64,000 bases of DNA from Myroides pelagicus (GTDB lineage Bacteria; Bacteroidota; Bacteroidia; Flavobacteriales; Flavobacteriaceae). The translations under genes were made by a program, and so were the position numbers. The DNA is taken from contig NZ_WMJY01000003.1 in assembly GCF_009711055.1 (NCBI RefSeq), positions 87,008-151,007 on the forward strand, given 5' to 3'. This document shows positions 36,132 to 45,026 of the stretch, in pieces. The notes beneath the pieces were generated by a model. That model worked only from the letters and a program-made list of their open reading frames with translations, was not told the DNA's origin and searched no databases. Position 1 is the first letter of the stretch. Every line of letters starts with the position of its first letter.

Positions 36132-37310
36132 ATGCTGAAAAAATTAGCCAACAATACAATTGTACGATTACTAACAGGTGTCATTCTCGGCCTACTCCTA
36201 GGCCCTTATCTAAGAGAAGGAATCCTACAAGTTATCCTATCAACTAAACATATCTTAGGGCAACTAATTTTATTCTTAGTACCCTTAATTATTTTAGGCT
36301 TCATTGTATCCTCAATTGCTAAACTAGATAGAAAATCATCGTCTATTATAGGATTTTCACTCTTAATAGCCTATCTATCTAGTACAGGAGCAGGTTTATT
36401 TAGTGGAACATTAGGATACACAATACTTCCTTGGCTGGACGTACCTACCACAGCATCCTTAGGAAAAGAACTCCCTACTATGCTATTCAAGCTAGATATC
36501 CCTCCAATATTTGATGTGATGACTTCCCTAGTTTTAGCCCTAATGATTGGACTAGGTATTCTGTGGACACAGTCAAAACCACTAGAAATAGCTTTTGATC
36601 ATTTCAAAGAGATTGTACTCCTCTTGGTCAACAAAATACTCGTCCCACTATTACCACTCTATATAGCTTGCAACTTTGCATTACTAAGCTATGTAGGAAC
36701 CATACGATCACAACTACCAATCTTCTTGATGGTAATCGTCATTGTGATACTAGCACATATTGTATGGATCATAACTCTCTATACCATAGCAGGAATATAC
36801 GCTAAAAAAAATTCATGGGAAGTATTAAAGCACTATGGCTCTACTTATCTAACTGCACTAGGAACAATGTCTTCTGCAGCCACATTAGGAATAGCCCTAC
36901 AGTCAGCAAATAAGAGTAAAATACTAAAACCTGAAATAACTAATTTCACTATACCCTTTTTCTCAAATGTTCACTTGTGTGGTGCTATGATTACAGAAAC
37001 CTTTTTTGTCATGACCGTATCCTTAGTAATTTATGGGTATCTACCTGATGTGGGGACTCTAATCCTCTTTATCTTATTATTGGGAATATTTGCCTTGGGT
37101 GCTCCTGGAGTACCTGGTGGTGCATTAATGGCTTCACTGGGATTAATAACCTCCATGTTGGGATTTGATGATACTGGTATTGCACTAGTACTCACTATAT
37201 TTGCATTGCAAGATAGCTTCGGAACAGCGTGTAATATTGTCGGAGATGGTGCATTGAGCCTAATGGCAACAACATTTAACGAAAGACAACAAAAAAGGGG
37301 AACTAATTAG
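36132..37310 (+). CDS. SLC1/DAACS-type cation symporter, copy 2
   Basis: This 392-residue paralogue of the upstream gene is collinear along the whole length. The two share long identical stretches, such as HILGQ.ILFLVPLIILGF and TIFALQDSFGTACNI. It has the same hairpin motifs (TMSSAATLGIA, GAPGVPGGA) and the same Gly at the GltPh Arg397 position. Differences concentrate around residues 100-120 and in transmembrane segments, which may tune affinity or substrate. No own promoter is obvious in the 50 bp between the copies. The stop codon lies within a palindrome that also terminates the opposite acyl-CoA dehydrogenase transcript. Confidence 0.88.
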   Translation: MLKKLANNTIVRLLTGVILGLLLGPYLREGILQVILSTKHILGQLILFLVPLIILGFIVSSIAKLDRKSSSIIGFSLLIAYLSSTGAGLFSGTLGYTILPWLDVPTTASLGKELPTMLFKLDIPPIFDVMTSLVLALMIGLGILWTQSKPLEIAFDHFKEIVLLLVNKILVPLLPLYIACNFALLSYVGTIRSQLPIFLMVIVIVILAHIVWIITLYTIAGIYAKKNSWEVLKHYGSTYLTALGTMSSAATLGIALQSANKSKILKPEITNFTIPFFSNVHLCGAMITETFFVMTVSLVIYGYLPDVGTLILFILLLGIFALGAPGVPGGALMASLGLITSMLGFDDTGIALVLTIFALQDSFGTACNIVGDGALSLMATTFNERQQKRGTN

Positions 37311-37318
37311 TTCCCCTT
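37291..37318. terminator. Bidirectional terminator overlapping the symporter stop codon
   Basis: AAGGGGAACTAA (37295-37306) and TTAGTTCCCCTT (37307-37318) form a perfect 12-bp palindrome. On the minus strand it is followed by TTTTTT, making it a strong end for the acyl-CoA dehydrogenase gene. On the plus strand it encloses the symporter stop codon (37308-37310) and has a poor T-run. Confidence 0.75.
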
Positions 37319-37340
37319 CTATATTTACAAATGATATTAA

Positions 37341-38483
37341 TTAATCCTTTAAGATATTACGTGAAATAACCAATTTTTGAATCTCCGTTGTTCCTTCTCC
37401 AATTGTACATAACTTCGAATCACGGAAGAACTTCTCCACAGGAAAATCCTTAGTATAACCATATCCACCGTGGATCTGTATCGCTTCTGTAGAAACCTTC
37501 ACACATACTTCAGACGCATACATCTTAGCCATAGCACCGATCTTAGTCATCGGCTTATTGTTGTTTTTCAAGAAAGCAGCTTTATGTAATAATAACTCTG
37601 AACATTCAATTTCAGTCGCCATATCAGCTAATTTAAATCCGATAGCTTGAAATTCACTAATTGGCTTACCAAACTGTATTCTTTCTTTAGAATATTTAAG
37701 AGCCGCTTCATAAGCACCTTTAGCGATACCTAGTGACAACGCACCAATAGAAATACGTCCACCATCTAGCACTTTCATAGCTTGAATAAACCCACTCCCC
37801 ACTTCACCTAAACGGTTAGCATCAGGTACGCGACAGTTGTCAAAGATAAGTTCTGCTGTCTCAGACGCACGCATTCCTAATTTATTCTCCTTCTTACCAC
37901 TAGAAAACCCAGGAGTTCCCTTTTCTACTACAAAAGCAGTCATACCATGAGAATCACCTTTCTCACCAGTGCGAACTATAACTACAGCTACATTACCAGA
38001 AATAGCATGGGTAATAAAGTTCTTAGCTCCGTTCAAGATCCAATGATCACCATCTTTCACAGCAGTAGTACTCATACCTCCAGCATCAGAACCAGTATTG
38101 TGCTCTGTCAATCCCCAAGCACCTATCCACTCACCCGTAGCTAGCTTTGGCAACCATCTTTTCTTTTGTTCGTCATTAGCAAAAGATAAAATGTGATTAG
38201 TACAAAGCGAATTATGTGCTGCAACAGATAGACCAATTGACGAATCCACTTTAGAGATCTCTTCAACAATTGTAATATATTCGTGGTACCCTAACCCTGA
38301 TCCTCCGTACTCTTCAGGAACCAGAACGCCCATATATCCCATTTCTCCTAACTTCTTAAATAAGTCAACAGGGAAAATTTGAGCCTCGTCCCATTCCATA
38401 ATAAAAGGACGAATATGTTGTTCTGAAAAGTCTCTTATAGATTGCGCAATCATAGCTTGCGTCTCATTGTATTCAAAATTCAT
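37341..38483 (-). CDS. Acyl-CoA dehydrogenase
   Basis: This 380-residue FAD enzyme oxidises an acyl-CoA to the 2,3-enoyl-CoA. Family markers are [17 protein letters not shown] substrate/FAD segments (here [16 protein letters not shown], near 130), the fixed fold order, and the C-terminal [18 protein letters not shown] followed by GEGTTEIQ, in which Glu363 is the likely catalytic base. Length is normal. Short-chain or branched-chain specificity cannot be fixed from sequence reading. It has its own promoter, located within the 3' end of the upstream helix-hairpin-helix gene, 11 bp away. Confidence 0.92.
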   Translation of the reverse strand: MNFEYNETQAMIAQSIRDFSEQHIRPFIMEWDEAQIFPVDLFKKLGEMGYMGVLVPEEYGGSGLGYHEYITIVEEISKVDSSIGLSVAAHNSLCTNHILSFANDEQKKRWLPKLATGEWIGAWGLTEHNTGSDAGGMSTTAVKDGDHWILNGAKNFITHAISGNVAVVIVRTGEKGDSHGMTAFVVEKGTPGFSSGKKENKLGMRASETAELIFDNCRVPDANRLGEVGSGFIQAMKVLDGGRISIGALSLGIAKGAYEAALKYSKERIQFGKPISEFQAIGFKLADMATEIECSELLLHKAAFLKNNNKPMTKIGAMAKMYASEVCVKVSTEAIQIHGGYGYTKDFPVEKFFRDSKLCTIGEGTTEIQKLVISRNILKD

Positions 38484-38494
38484 GGTTAATAGAT

Positions 38495-39394
38495 TTAATT
38501 CGTGAAATCCAAATATAAACTAATTATATCTATTTTGTCAAGTGGGAAGTTTTCAATTTGTTTTAATTGTTCCTTATTTAAAATATCTTCGTTCATACTT
38601 CTATATTTAACAATTTCTCTAGCAATATAATAATTAAGATACGGAAGTGTTTTTAACTCATTGATAGAAGCTTTATTAACATTCATTTGAATCACTTGGG
38701 GAGGACTAAAAACTTTATAGTGCAAATACAATTGCTCAAGTACTTCATCCTTCAATCCATAGACAAACTTCAGCTGATCCATATGAACATATCCTCCATA
38801 CTTCTCGCGATCCTTAATAATCTTTTCCGCATAGTAAGGACCTATCCCTCGAATTTTTTGTAGATCATCTACCGTGGCACTATTAATACAACTAGGCACT
38901 ATATCCTTCTCTTTGATCACCGGATAACCTTGAGACTTAGTATAGCGCTTTGGATTATCAACCCAATCAGGAAACTTAAAATAGCGACTATATTTTGCCA
39001 ACCATTCATCAAACACTTTAGTTAATTGTTGAAACCCTTTAGCAGAATTCACGTATTTATTCAATGCTCTAAAGGCGTGTAAACGGTCAATCTCATCAAC
39101 TGACGTTCCCAGCGTAAAGCCTTTATAGTCAGAAATAAAATTAGGGTTAAAAGGATAAATAGTATCACTCCGCTTTTGAGCAAGTAGCGCAAGACTATCC
39201 ATTCGCTTCTCATACAAACTTATTTCTGATTCATTTAACTCAAGTAATTGAGTTACTGATGAAGAATTATTAAAACGATAGTGGTTATAAAAAAAAACAC
39301 CTTGAAGTAATAAAAATATGCAATCAAAAATAACTAGACCTCTGCGTTGGGTCTTAGAGTAGTAAAACCACTTTTTATGTTGAGCTTCAAACAT
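38495..39394 (-). CDS. Membrane-anchored helix-hairpin-helix protein
   Basis: This 299-residue protein has one N-terminal membrane segment (about residues 20-37: VIFDCIFLLLQGVFFYN). Its C-terminal part carries helix-hairpin-helix units: SCINSATVDDLQKIRGIGPY (near 168-190), VHMDQLKFVYGLKD, and VNKASINELKTLPYLNYYIA (near 240). The layout resembles ComEA-type and related DNA-binding proteins, but the middle region is specific to Bacteroidota. Binding of nucleic acid is expected; a role in DNA uptake is not supported by the neighbours. The PspC-domain gene lies upstream and the acyl-CoA dehydrogenase downstream. Confidence 0.8.
   Translation of the reverse strand: MFEAQHKKWFYYSKTQRRGLVIFDCIFLLLQGVFFYNHYRFNNSSSVTQLLELNESEISLYEKRMDSLALLAQKRSDTIYPFNPNFISDYKGFTLGTSVDEIDRLHAFRALNKYVNSAKGFQQLTKVFDEWLAKYSRYFKFPDWVDNPKRYTKSQGYPVIKEKDIVPSCINSATVDDLQKIRGIGPYYAEKIIKDREKYGGYVHMDQLKFVYGLKDEVLEQLYLHYKVFSPPQVIQMNVNKASINELKTLPYLNYYIAREIVKYRSMNEDILNKEQLKQIENFPLDKIDIISLYLDFTN
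38510..38541 (-). promoter_or_regulatory. Promoter of the acyl-CoA dehydrogenase gene
   Basis: Minus-strand TATATTTG (38510-38517) with TTG at 38539-38541, spacing 21 bp. Both elements lie in the last codons of the upstream helix-hairpin-helix gene, so the dehydrogenase can be transcribed independently. Confidence 0.6.
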
Positions 39395-39441
39395 ACAAAA
39401 AGAATTAGTTCACTCAACGACTATACGCTAAAAAAAGCAAT

Positions 39442-39663
39442 TTAAAGATCAAAAACAGACGAACGCTTTGTGTAAATCAAATCTTTAATCTTAGCCATAA
39501 AAGCTAGTGTTAAGTAGATTGGAAACGTTAATCCCAACGTAAAAAATGACAAATAGATAAACAACAAACGAATGCGCATTGCCTTAATCCCTAATCGGTC
39601 ACCTATACGGGAAGAAACTTGAAATCCATGTTTTTCAAAAAAATATCTTATTCTATTTATCAT
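39442..39663 (-). CDS. Small PspC-domain membrane protein
   Basis: This 73-residue protein shows the PspC pattern: a short amphipathic lead (FFEKHGFQVSSRIGDRLGI) then a hydrophobic segment with the LFIYLSFFTLG core and a second hydrophobic half. PspC in enterobacteria is a membrane component of the phage-shock response. This stand-alone mini-version is common in Flavobacteriia and its task there is unknown. It sits between the decayed DUF2851 gene and the helix-hairpin-helix gene. A TAnnTTTG match (TAATTTTG, 39687-39694) precedes it. Confidence 0.75.
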   Translation of the reverse strand: MINRIRYFFEKHGFQVSSRIGDRLGIKAMRIRLLFIYLSFFTLGLTFPIYLTLAFMAKIKDLIYTKRSSVFDL

Positions 39664-39699
39664 ATCCTCTTGTACTTGCTATTGTACAAAATTACAAAA

Positions 39700-40984
39700 T
39701 CATTTCATTAATCGCTTACCAATAGTACACGATAAACACCTTTGCTGATCACAATACTCTTTTTTTAGTTGTAATAAAGCCTGACTATCCATTGCATGTT
39801 CACATTGTACACCTAAAGAAGAGAATAGTGCAACGATACTATTCTTTTCAGAATTTAACCGAGTTACTAACATAAGCAAATAATCGTTTATAGAAGAGTC
39901 ATCAGTTACAAACCGTCTATGGTATGCGAATTGAAAAGGAATAATAGCGTTTAGAATCAGAATATCAACAAATGCTTTAGAAAGCTTTTTGGGAGACTTT
40001 TTAGAATCCTTACAAAACATAATGAGTATCCCAATAATTACTAGCAAGCACATCAAAAAGCTCGTAAGTTGAAGCTAATGTAAGTTGATGTTGGTATAAA
40101 ACAACCAACTGATCACCAGCCTTGAAAAACAATTTTGCAAGTTGAGCTATCCGAATAGTAGGAAAATTTGGGGGTCTCAATTGGAAATACCGTAATGAAG
40201 ACGAGTCTAATGCTAACAAATTGTGTTTGTGTTTAAGAAACTTCCACTCCGCAGATAATTCCTTTACATAATTGTCGCACGACTATTCTTGATGGTCTAA
40301 TAAACCAACAACCCCAAGAAACAATGCTTCCAGTTGAATAAGAGAATGAGCATGCTTCAATACAACTTCTATAGGCAAAGAGCTAAAGGCTCTAAAAAAG
40401 AAAGCGCCATTTGCACTGGCACCAAAACTACGTGCTAAATAGCAAAAAAACACCTGTGCCTAGTGATTCTTTGTCTTAGCTAACATCTCATAGATTGGAT
40501 TTATTTTATCTTCTAATCGTTCAAAGAAAAGACGCTCTTTCCATTGCAACCAAGTCATCTCTCCAACACTTAATAAGCGGTCTTCGCAAAATAGATATTG
40601 CTTAGGTAGAACTAATTTTTGATAATTAGCCAGAACCTCCTCACTGACATAATCTCTAATCTCTATTGTTGGAATCTGACTACCATTGGAACGCAAAACA
40701 GGAGTATCATTTTCCCATACGACATGAAGTATAACACTATCATACCGAACATCTCTTTCATGCTGGTGAGCATACCAATCAGAAGAATTAAGGTGAATCT
40801 CTACATTTCCTGCCCATAGTTGTTGCCCAAGATAGATCTGAGCATTAAAAAAATCAGGCCCTTCTAATCCTGTAAAAGTACCCACGCGCACAATCCGTAC
40901 TGATTCAGCATCAACTGTATATAGCTGTTTTCCCTTTATAAATAACTGATGGTACCATACATAGTGTAAAAAAGACTCCCTCAT
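39700..40984 (-). pseudogene. DUF2851 family gene, inactivated
   Basis: The intact gene would encode about 428 residues, the usual DUF2851 length. The first 174 codons (MRESFLHYVWYHQLFIKGKQ...) are open and end at an in-frame TAG at 40460-40462, where the family has a Trp (KNHW), so TGG to TAG is likely. The same frame continues with clear homology (QVFFCYLARSFGASANGAFF) to a second TAG at 40283-40285. It then runs on (LALDSSSLRYFQLRPPNFPT) to TAA near 40010. There a frameshift around 40010-40022 is needed to reach the C-terminal part (KDSKKSPKKLSKAFVDILIL...CLSCTIGKRLM). Three independent lesions make this a real pseudogene rather than a single sequencing error. Function of the family is unknown. 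Confidence 0.85.
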
Positions 40985-41123
40985 ACAATTGCGTCTAAGT
41001 TTATTTAGTTATCCATAGCCCTAGTAAAAAAATTACTAGACTACTATAAAAGCACAAAAACTTAACCAATCATACAATAACAATCAAACATTACTATCCC
41101 AATTTGATAAGAAAACAAACAAT

Positions 41124-41150
41124 AAAAAAGGTGTTCAAATTGAACACCTA
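41124..41150 (-). terminator. Terminator after the putative porin gene
   Basis: AGGTGTTCAA and TTGAACACCT (41129-41149) form a near-perfect stem with a minimal loop. On the minus strand TTTTTTATT follows. It is 18 bp beyond the porin stop codon. Confidence 0.8.
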
Positions 41151-41167
41151 TGATCATAAAAAATATC

Positions 41168-43138
41168 TTAACTAAAGAAATTCCACACTAAACCAAACCT
41201 AAATGTCATATCTCTGTAAGGTGTATTGGGAGCACTATAATATTTATAGCCTGTCATACCGCTATTAAAATGTTCTAAAATTAAATAGATACGAGCAGTT
41301 CTCACTTTCATATTAATAAAGAAATCAAAGACAGGATAATTACCAATCTTCACTTTATCTTGAACATAAAAGTCCCCTAGCAAAGGGTTATAGTCGTCTC
41401 CGTAATATTCTGTAAAATATTTAAAAGTAATTCCTGTTTGGAATTTCAGTGCCTTATCAAAAAAAGCATCTGTAAAATGAAGCGTGTTACGCGTTACAAA
41501 ACTAGGCACATTTACAATATTATCACTTTGATCTACATTTTGATACAACACAGTATTATCTAACCCAAATTTACCCAACTTAAAATCTTTAGCGGCTTGA
41601 AGAGAAAAGTAATTAATGGTGTTTCCATATTGTTTTGGAGAAACTAAGACTTGACTCGGTATTCCAAATTCAGAATACTCTGCAGTAGAATCATTAGAGA
41701 AATAAAGTTTATCATTCAGAACAGCGTAACTACCCGATAAAGTCACCCAAGGCGTATTCAGAGTAGCATCAAATTGATTGATTTTTTCATTTTTAAAGTC
41801 ATTCCTCCAGTTATAGGCAACATAATCACTTTGATATAGATAATAACTTAAGTTACCAAGTTTACTTAAGTTCTGATAAGAGATAACTAAACCAATATTA
41901 TCAGCAAGCTTATAACGTATATCTGCTTTTATCGTACTTGTATCATCATTACCCAAGGAACGACTTACAAGAAGCCCAGCCTTCCAGTTGTCTTTATTGT
42001 AACTGTATTTCCCACCTAAAAGAGTAATACTTCTATTAATAGCATCTGGAATAACTTGATCACCAATATGAGCAATACTTTTGTAATTGTACTCATATCG
42101 ATTGAATTCAGTAAAAAACTCAAAACGTCCCAATAGATCTGACTGATAAGCAGCTCCTATGCGATTATAAACATTAGCATAACGCGTCTTATTACTTATA
42201 GAACTTTGGAATGCATTACCAAATCTAGGAGTTTGATCATATTCAGGATTAAGAATATTAGCTTGAGTAAACTCATAAAACTTATCCTCATACATGAATA
42301 CATGTGTTAATAAAAGACCATTAGCTACTGATTTGTTTAATTGGTATTCATGATTCCAATAAAAACGCTTTCCCTTCAACATCGTAGAAGCATCTCTAAA
42401 AAAAACATTTAGACGCTCTCGCTTGTTGTATGGTTTAACAGACGATTCAAAAAGATCAAGATCTCTAATCCCTCCATTCTCTTCATTCTTGATATCCTGA
42501 ATAGTGAAATGCGAGCGCATCAGATAACGTTTATTAGGAGAATGATAACTAGTACCTAACCTAAAATTACCACTTGAAGTAAGTTGGTTAATGTACTTCC
42601 CTATCGAACGCAATCCTTTATAAGCAATAGAGAAGTTAAAATTTTCACTTGTATTCATTGTTATAAATGCATCTAAATTCTGCCCTTGTTTCATAACAGA
42701 CTTATAATACAAATCTGTGTATGGCGTAGGAACATGATAATACTTTATATCCTCAACTTGTAAATAACCAACTTGTCTTGCCTGAAAACCAAAGTCAGGA
42801 AGAGATTGATTTACTTTTGTATTAAACTTTAGAACATTGTAAACTTGTCCTTCATTATTAAAAGGCAATAATCCAAACTCATCTTTTCGAAGATAATTAA
42901 AAGTATAAAACTTCTTCACACTTAATGCAGTATCCACCACAATCGTGTCTTTTCGAATTGAAATAATCTTATAATCTATAATTGGAGCTACGGAATCTTT
43001 TTGAGCACCTAAACGTAAACTTTTACGCTCAGTATCATTGGAAGCTCCCTCGGCTATTTGAGCATTTTCAGCTTGTAAAAACTGGGCTTGCACATTCAAA
43101 CAGCAGAAGAAAGCAATCAAAGCAAATAATCTATACAT
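41168..43138 (-). CDS. Putative porin (Bacteroidota outer-membrane barrel)
   Basis: This 656-residue protein has a signal peptide ending at VQAQ. A Ser/Asp-rich lead is followed by FYTFNYLRKDEFGLLPFNNEGQ and DFGFQARQVGYLQVEDIKYY, characteristic of the putative-porin family of Bacteroidota. The rest alternates in the manner of an outer-membrane beta-barrel and ends with the Phe-rich strand TFRFGLVWNFFS. There is no plug or TonB box. What passes through is unknown. It has its own promoter and terminator and no operon partners; the upstream neighbour is the last SusD of the array and the downstream one is the DUF2851 pseudogene. Confidence 0.85.
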   Translation of the reverse strand: MYRLFALIAFFCCLNVQAQFLQAENAQIAEGASNDTERKSLRLGAQKDSVAPIIDYKIISIRKDTIVVDTALSVKKFYTFNYLRKDEFGLLPFNNEGQVYNVLKFNTKVNQSLPDFGFQARQVGYLQVEDIKYYHVPTPYTDLYYKSVMKQGQNLDAFITMNTSENFNFSIAYKGLRSIGKYINQLTSSGNFRLGTSYHSPNKRYLMRSHFTIQDIKNEENGGIRDLDLFESSVKPYNKRERLNVFFRDASTMLKGKRFYWNHEYQLNKSVANGLLLTHVFMYEDKFYEFTQANILNPEYDQTPRFGNAFQSSISNKTRYANVYNRIGAAYQSDLLGRFEFFTEFNRYEYNYKSIAHIGDQVIPDAINRSITLLGGKYSYNKDNWKAGLLVSRSLGNDDTSTIKADIRYKLADNIGLVISYQNLSKLGNLSYYLYQSDYVAYNWRNDFKNEKINQFDATLNTPWVTLSGSYAVLNDKLYFSNDSTAEYSEFGIPSQVLVSPKQYGNTINYFSLQAAKDFKLGKFGLDNTVLYQNVDQSDNIVNVPSFVTRNTLHFTDAFFDKALKFQTGITFKYFTEYYGDDYNPLLGDFYVQDKVKIGNYPVFDFFINMKVRTARIYLILEHFNSGMTGYKYYSAPNTPYRDMTFRFGLVWNFFS

Positions 43139-43154
43139 ACAAAGTTAATTTGGA

Positions 43155-43162
43155 CAAAGGTA
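43155..43162 (-). promoter_or_regulatory. Promoter -7 element of the putative porin gene
   Basis: Minus-strand TACCTTTG fits TAnnTTTG, 17 bp before the ATG at 43138, implying a leader of about 10 nt. A second match (TAACTTTG, 43140-43147) is too close to the ATG to be used. Confidence 0.5.
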
Positions 43163-43279
43163 AATTTATTTTTTGATTATATAAATCTTAGAATGCACTA
43201 AGCAACAAAGAATTGTAAAGGCAAATACCGTAGAAAGAACACTTAAATGAAAAACTAATAGAAGTTAACTAATATACAT

Positions 43280-43310
43280 AAAAAGAGGGTACCCTAAGGC
43301 ACCCTCTAAA
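43280..43310 (-). terminator. Terminator after SusC/SusD pair 1 of the array
   Basis: AGAGGGT (43284-43290) and ACCCTCT (43301-43307) form a stem with additional GGTACC pairing inside. On the minus strand TTTTTATG follows. It is 32 bp beyond the SusD-1 stop codon. Confidence 0.8.
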
Positions 43311-43341
43311 AAATTAAATATATCAATTATATAGCTTTCTA

Positions 43342-45018
43342 CTATTTAGCCCATATTAATTTCACATCCATTTTATCACCACCCATACGAGCAGCAGCAG
43401 CCTCTTTGTTATCTTTATTAACAAGATCTAAATCCAATGGATAAGTAATACGCTCTGGTAAATTCGTTAAATAATCTACTGAAGGAGTTGGCTTAAACAC
43501 ATAAGATGTTTCACCGTTAGGGCCTGGCGCAATCAAATCATGACTCTCACCTGGCAACAATAAAGTACGAGGTAATTTTGTTCTCCTATATTCTGCCCAA
43601 GCTTCATAAGGTTGCATATAAAGAGCAATGTACTTCTGCGTCATTACAGTCTCTTCATTTGCAGGAGCTACAGCTGCAACAAAAGCATCTATTGCAGGTT
43701 GAGCCACTTTCCATCTTTGCATAGAGGCTTCAATACCTTTGATATAATGACCTTGATCCCATCCTTTAACCTCAGATAATAAAAACTCTACCTCTGCATA
43801 CTCCATCAATATTTCAGTATAATCTGCTTTGTAAACATCACCACTAAACTGAGAAGCTGCACCTACTTGACTTCCTGTCATCGACCCTGGAATTCCAATT
43901 GGCAAACCTGTATAGAAAGATGCATCGCGATCTACGTAATTATTCATTTGAATACTTGGAACATGCGCTAAAGCTGGATGATAAGTAAAACGTACTTTAG
44001 TTTCTTTTACTTGCCCATCTGCTGGATCCTTAACTAATTGTGTTTTAGGAGCAACCATTCTAAACAAACGAGGATCCACTTGTCCAAAAAATGGGTTAGC
44101 AACCCCTGCTTTCGTATTTTCACCTTTTAGCAATTCTACAAAAGTTACAGTTGGCATAAAATCATTACGATTCTCGATAAAAGCCGCAGTGTACCACGGT
44201 GCTGGATTCACACGATCATTTTGGAAAATCTGTCCTACAGTATCATCATTTGATTGCATCACACCTCCATTAATTGCTAAATCAATATAAGGTTTAGCTT
44301 CTGGCAATACTTTACTAACACGATTTGCAATCTTCAGCATCAATGAATTACCAAAACGTTTAAGCTTCTCACCAGATTTAAATAGATGATCACCCGTATT
44401 AAAGATAATAGCTGAAGTTTCAATTGAAGCTGTAGCCTCTTTCAATTCATTCAACATATCCATATAAATCTTTTCTTGCGAAGCAAACTTTGGTGTTGTA
44501 ATTTCATTAGCTGTCCCCAAAGTCATTCCTTGAAAATCTGGATCATCAGAACCAAAAGAGTAATATGGAATATCCCCGTAAATCTCAAGGTTTTGAAGTT
44601 GAGAATATACCAACATAATCCTAGCAGCAGCTAGTTGATTTTCCACGTGGCCTAAAGTCGCCGCTTTTGCAGCATTATCAGGGTTACTAACGAAATCAGC
44701 AATATCCTTATAAGCTTTAGCAGCTAAGAAAATATCGCGATACAAACTGTTATTAACACCAGATCTAAATTGATATCTATCTTCTTCAGTATAATTACGT
44801 TGTGCAGAATACTGTACCCATGGCAATGCCATACGTCCTGAAGGAAAACCTCCACGAGTATCTGTCAATAAATTCTTATTTGCTCCATTAAATATCCCCC
44901 CAGTCAATACTTCCGTTGGTTTATTTGGATCAATATTTATATCCTCTAAGTCTTTATCACAACTTACAAATGCAAGTATACATGCAATAAAAGACATTCT
45001 ATATATGTACTTTTTCAT
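43342..45018 (-). CDS. SusD-like lipoprotein, array pair 1 (SusD-like_2 type)
   Basis: This 558-residue lipoprotein has signal peptide MKKYIYRMSFIACILAFVSC with the lipidated Cys20. DINIDPNKPTEVLTGGIF follows, the N-terminal signature of the SusD-like_2 branch shared with the isolated SusD at 9146-10594. C-terminal elements TEILMEYAEVEFLLSEVKG and QKYIALYMQPYEAWAEYRRT match the SusD core. It is the longest SusD of the window. It begins 8 bp after SusC-1 and is followed by a terminator. The ligand is unknown and no enzyme gene accompanies the pair. Confidence 0.88.
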   Translation of the reverse strand: MKKYIYRMSFIACILAFVSCDKDLEDINIDPNKPTEVLTGGIFNGANKNLLTDTRGGFPSGRMALPWVQYSAQRNYTEEDRYQFRSGVNNSLYRDIFLAAKAYKDIADFVSNPDNAAKAATLGHVENQLAAARIMLVYSQLQNLEIYGDIPYYSFGSDDPDFQGMTLGTANEITTPKFASQEKIYMDMLNELKEATASIETSAIIFNTGDHLFKSGEKLKRFGNSLMLKIANRVSKVLPEAKPYIDLAINGGVMQSNDDTVGQIFQNDRVNPAPWYTAAFIENRNDFMPTVTFVELLKGENTKAGVANPFFGQVDPRLFRMVAPKTQLVKDPADGQVKETKVRFTYHPALAHVPSIQMNNYVDRDASFYTGLPIGIPGSMTGSQVGAASQFSGDVYKADYTEILMEYAEVEFLLSEVKGWDQGHYIKGIEASMQRWKVAQPAIDAFVAAVAPANEETVMTQKYIALYMQPYEAWAEYRRTKLPRTLLLPGESHDLIAPGPNGETSYVFKPTPSVDYLTNLPERITYPLDLDLVNKDNKEAAAARMGGDKMDVKLIWAK

Positions 45019-45026
45019 AAGATGTT

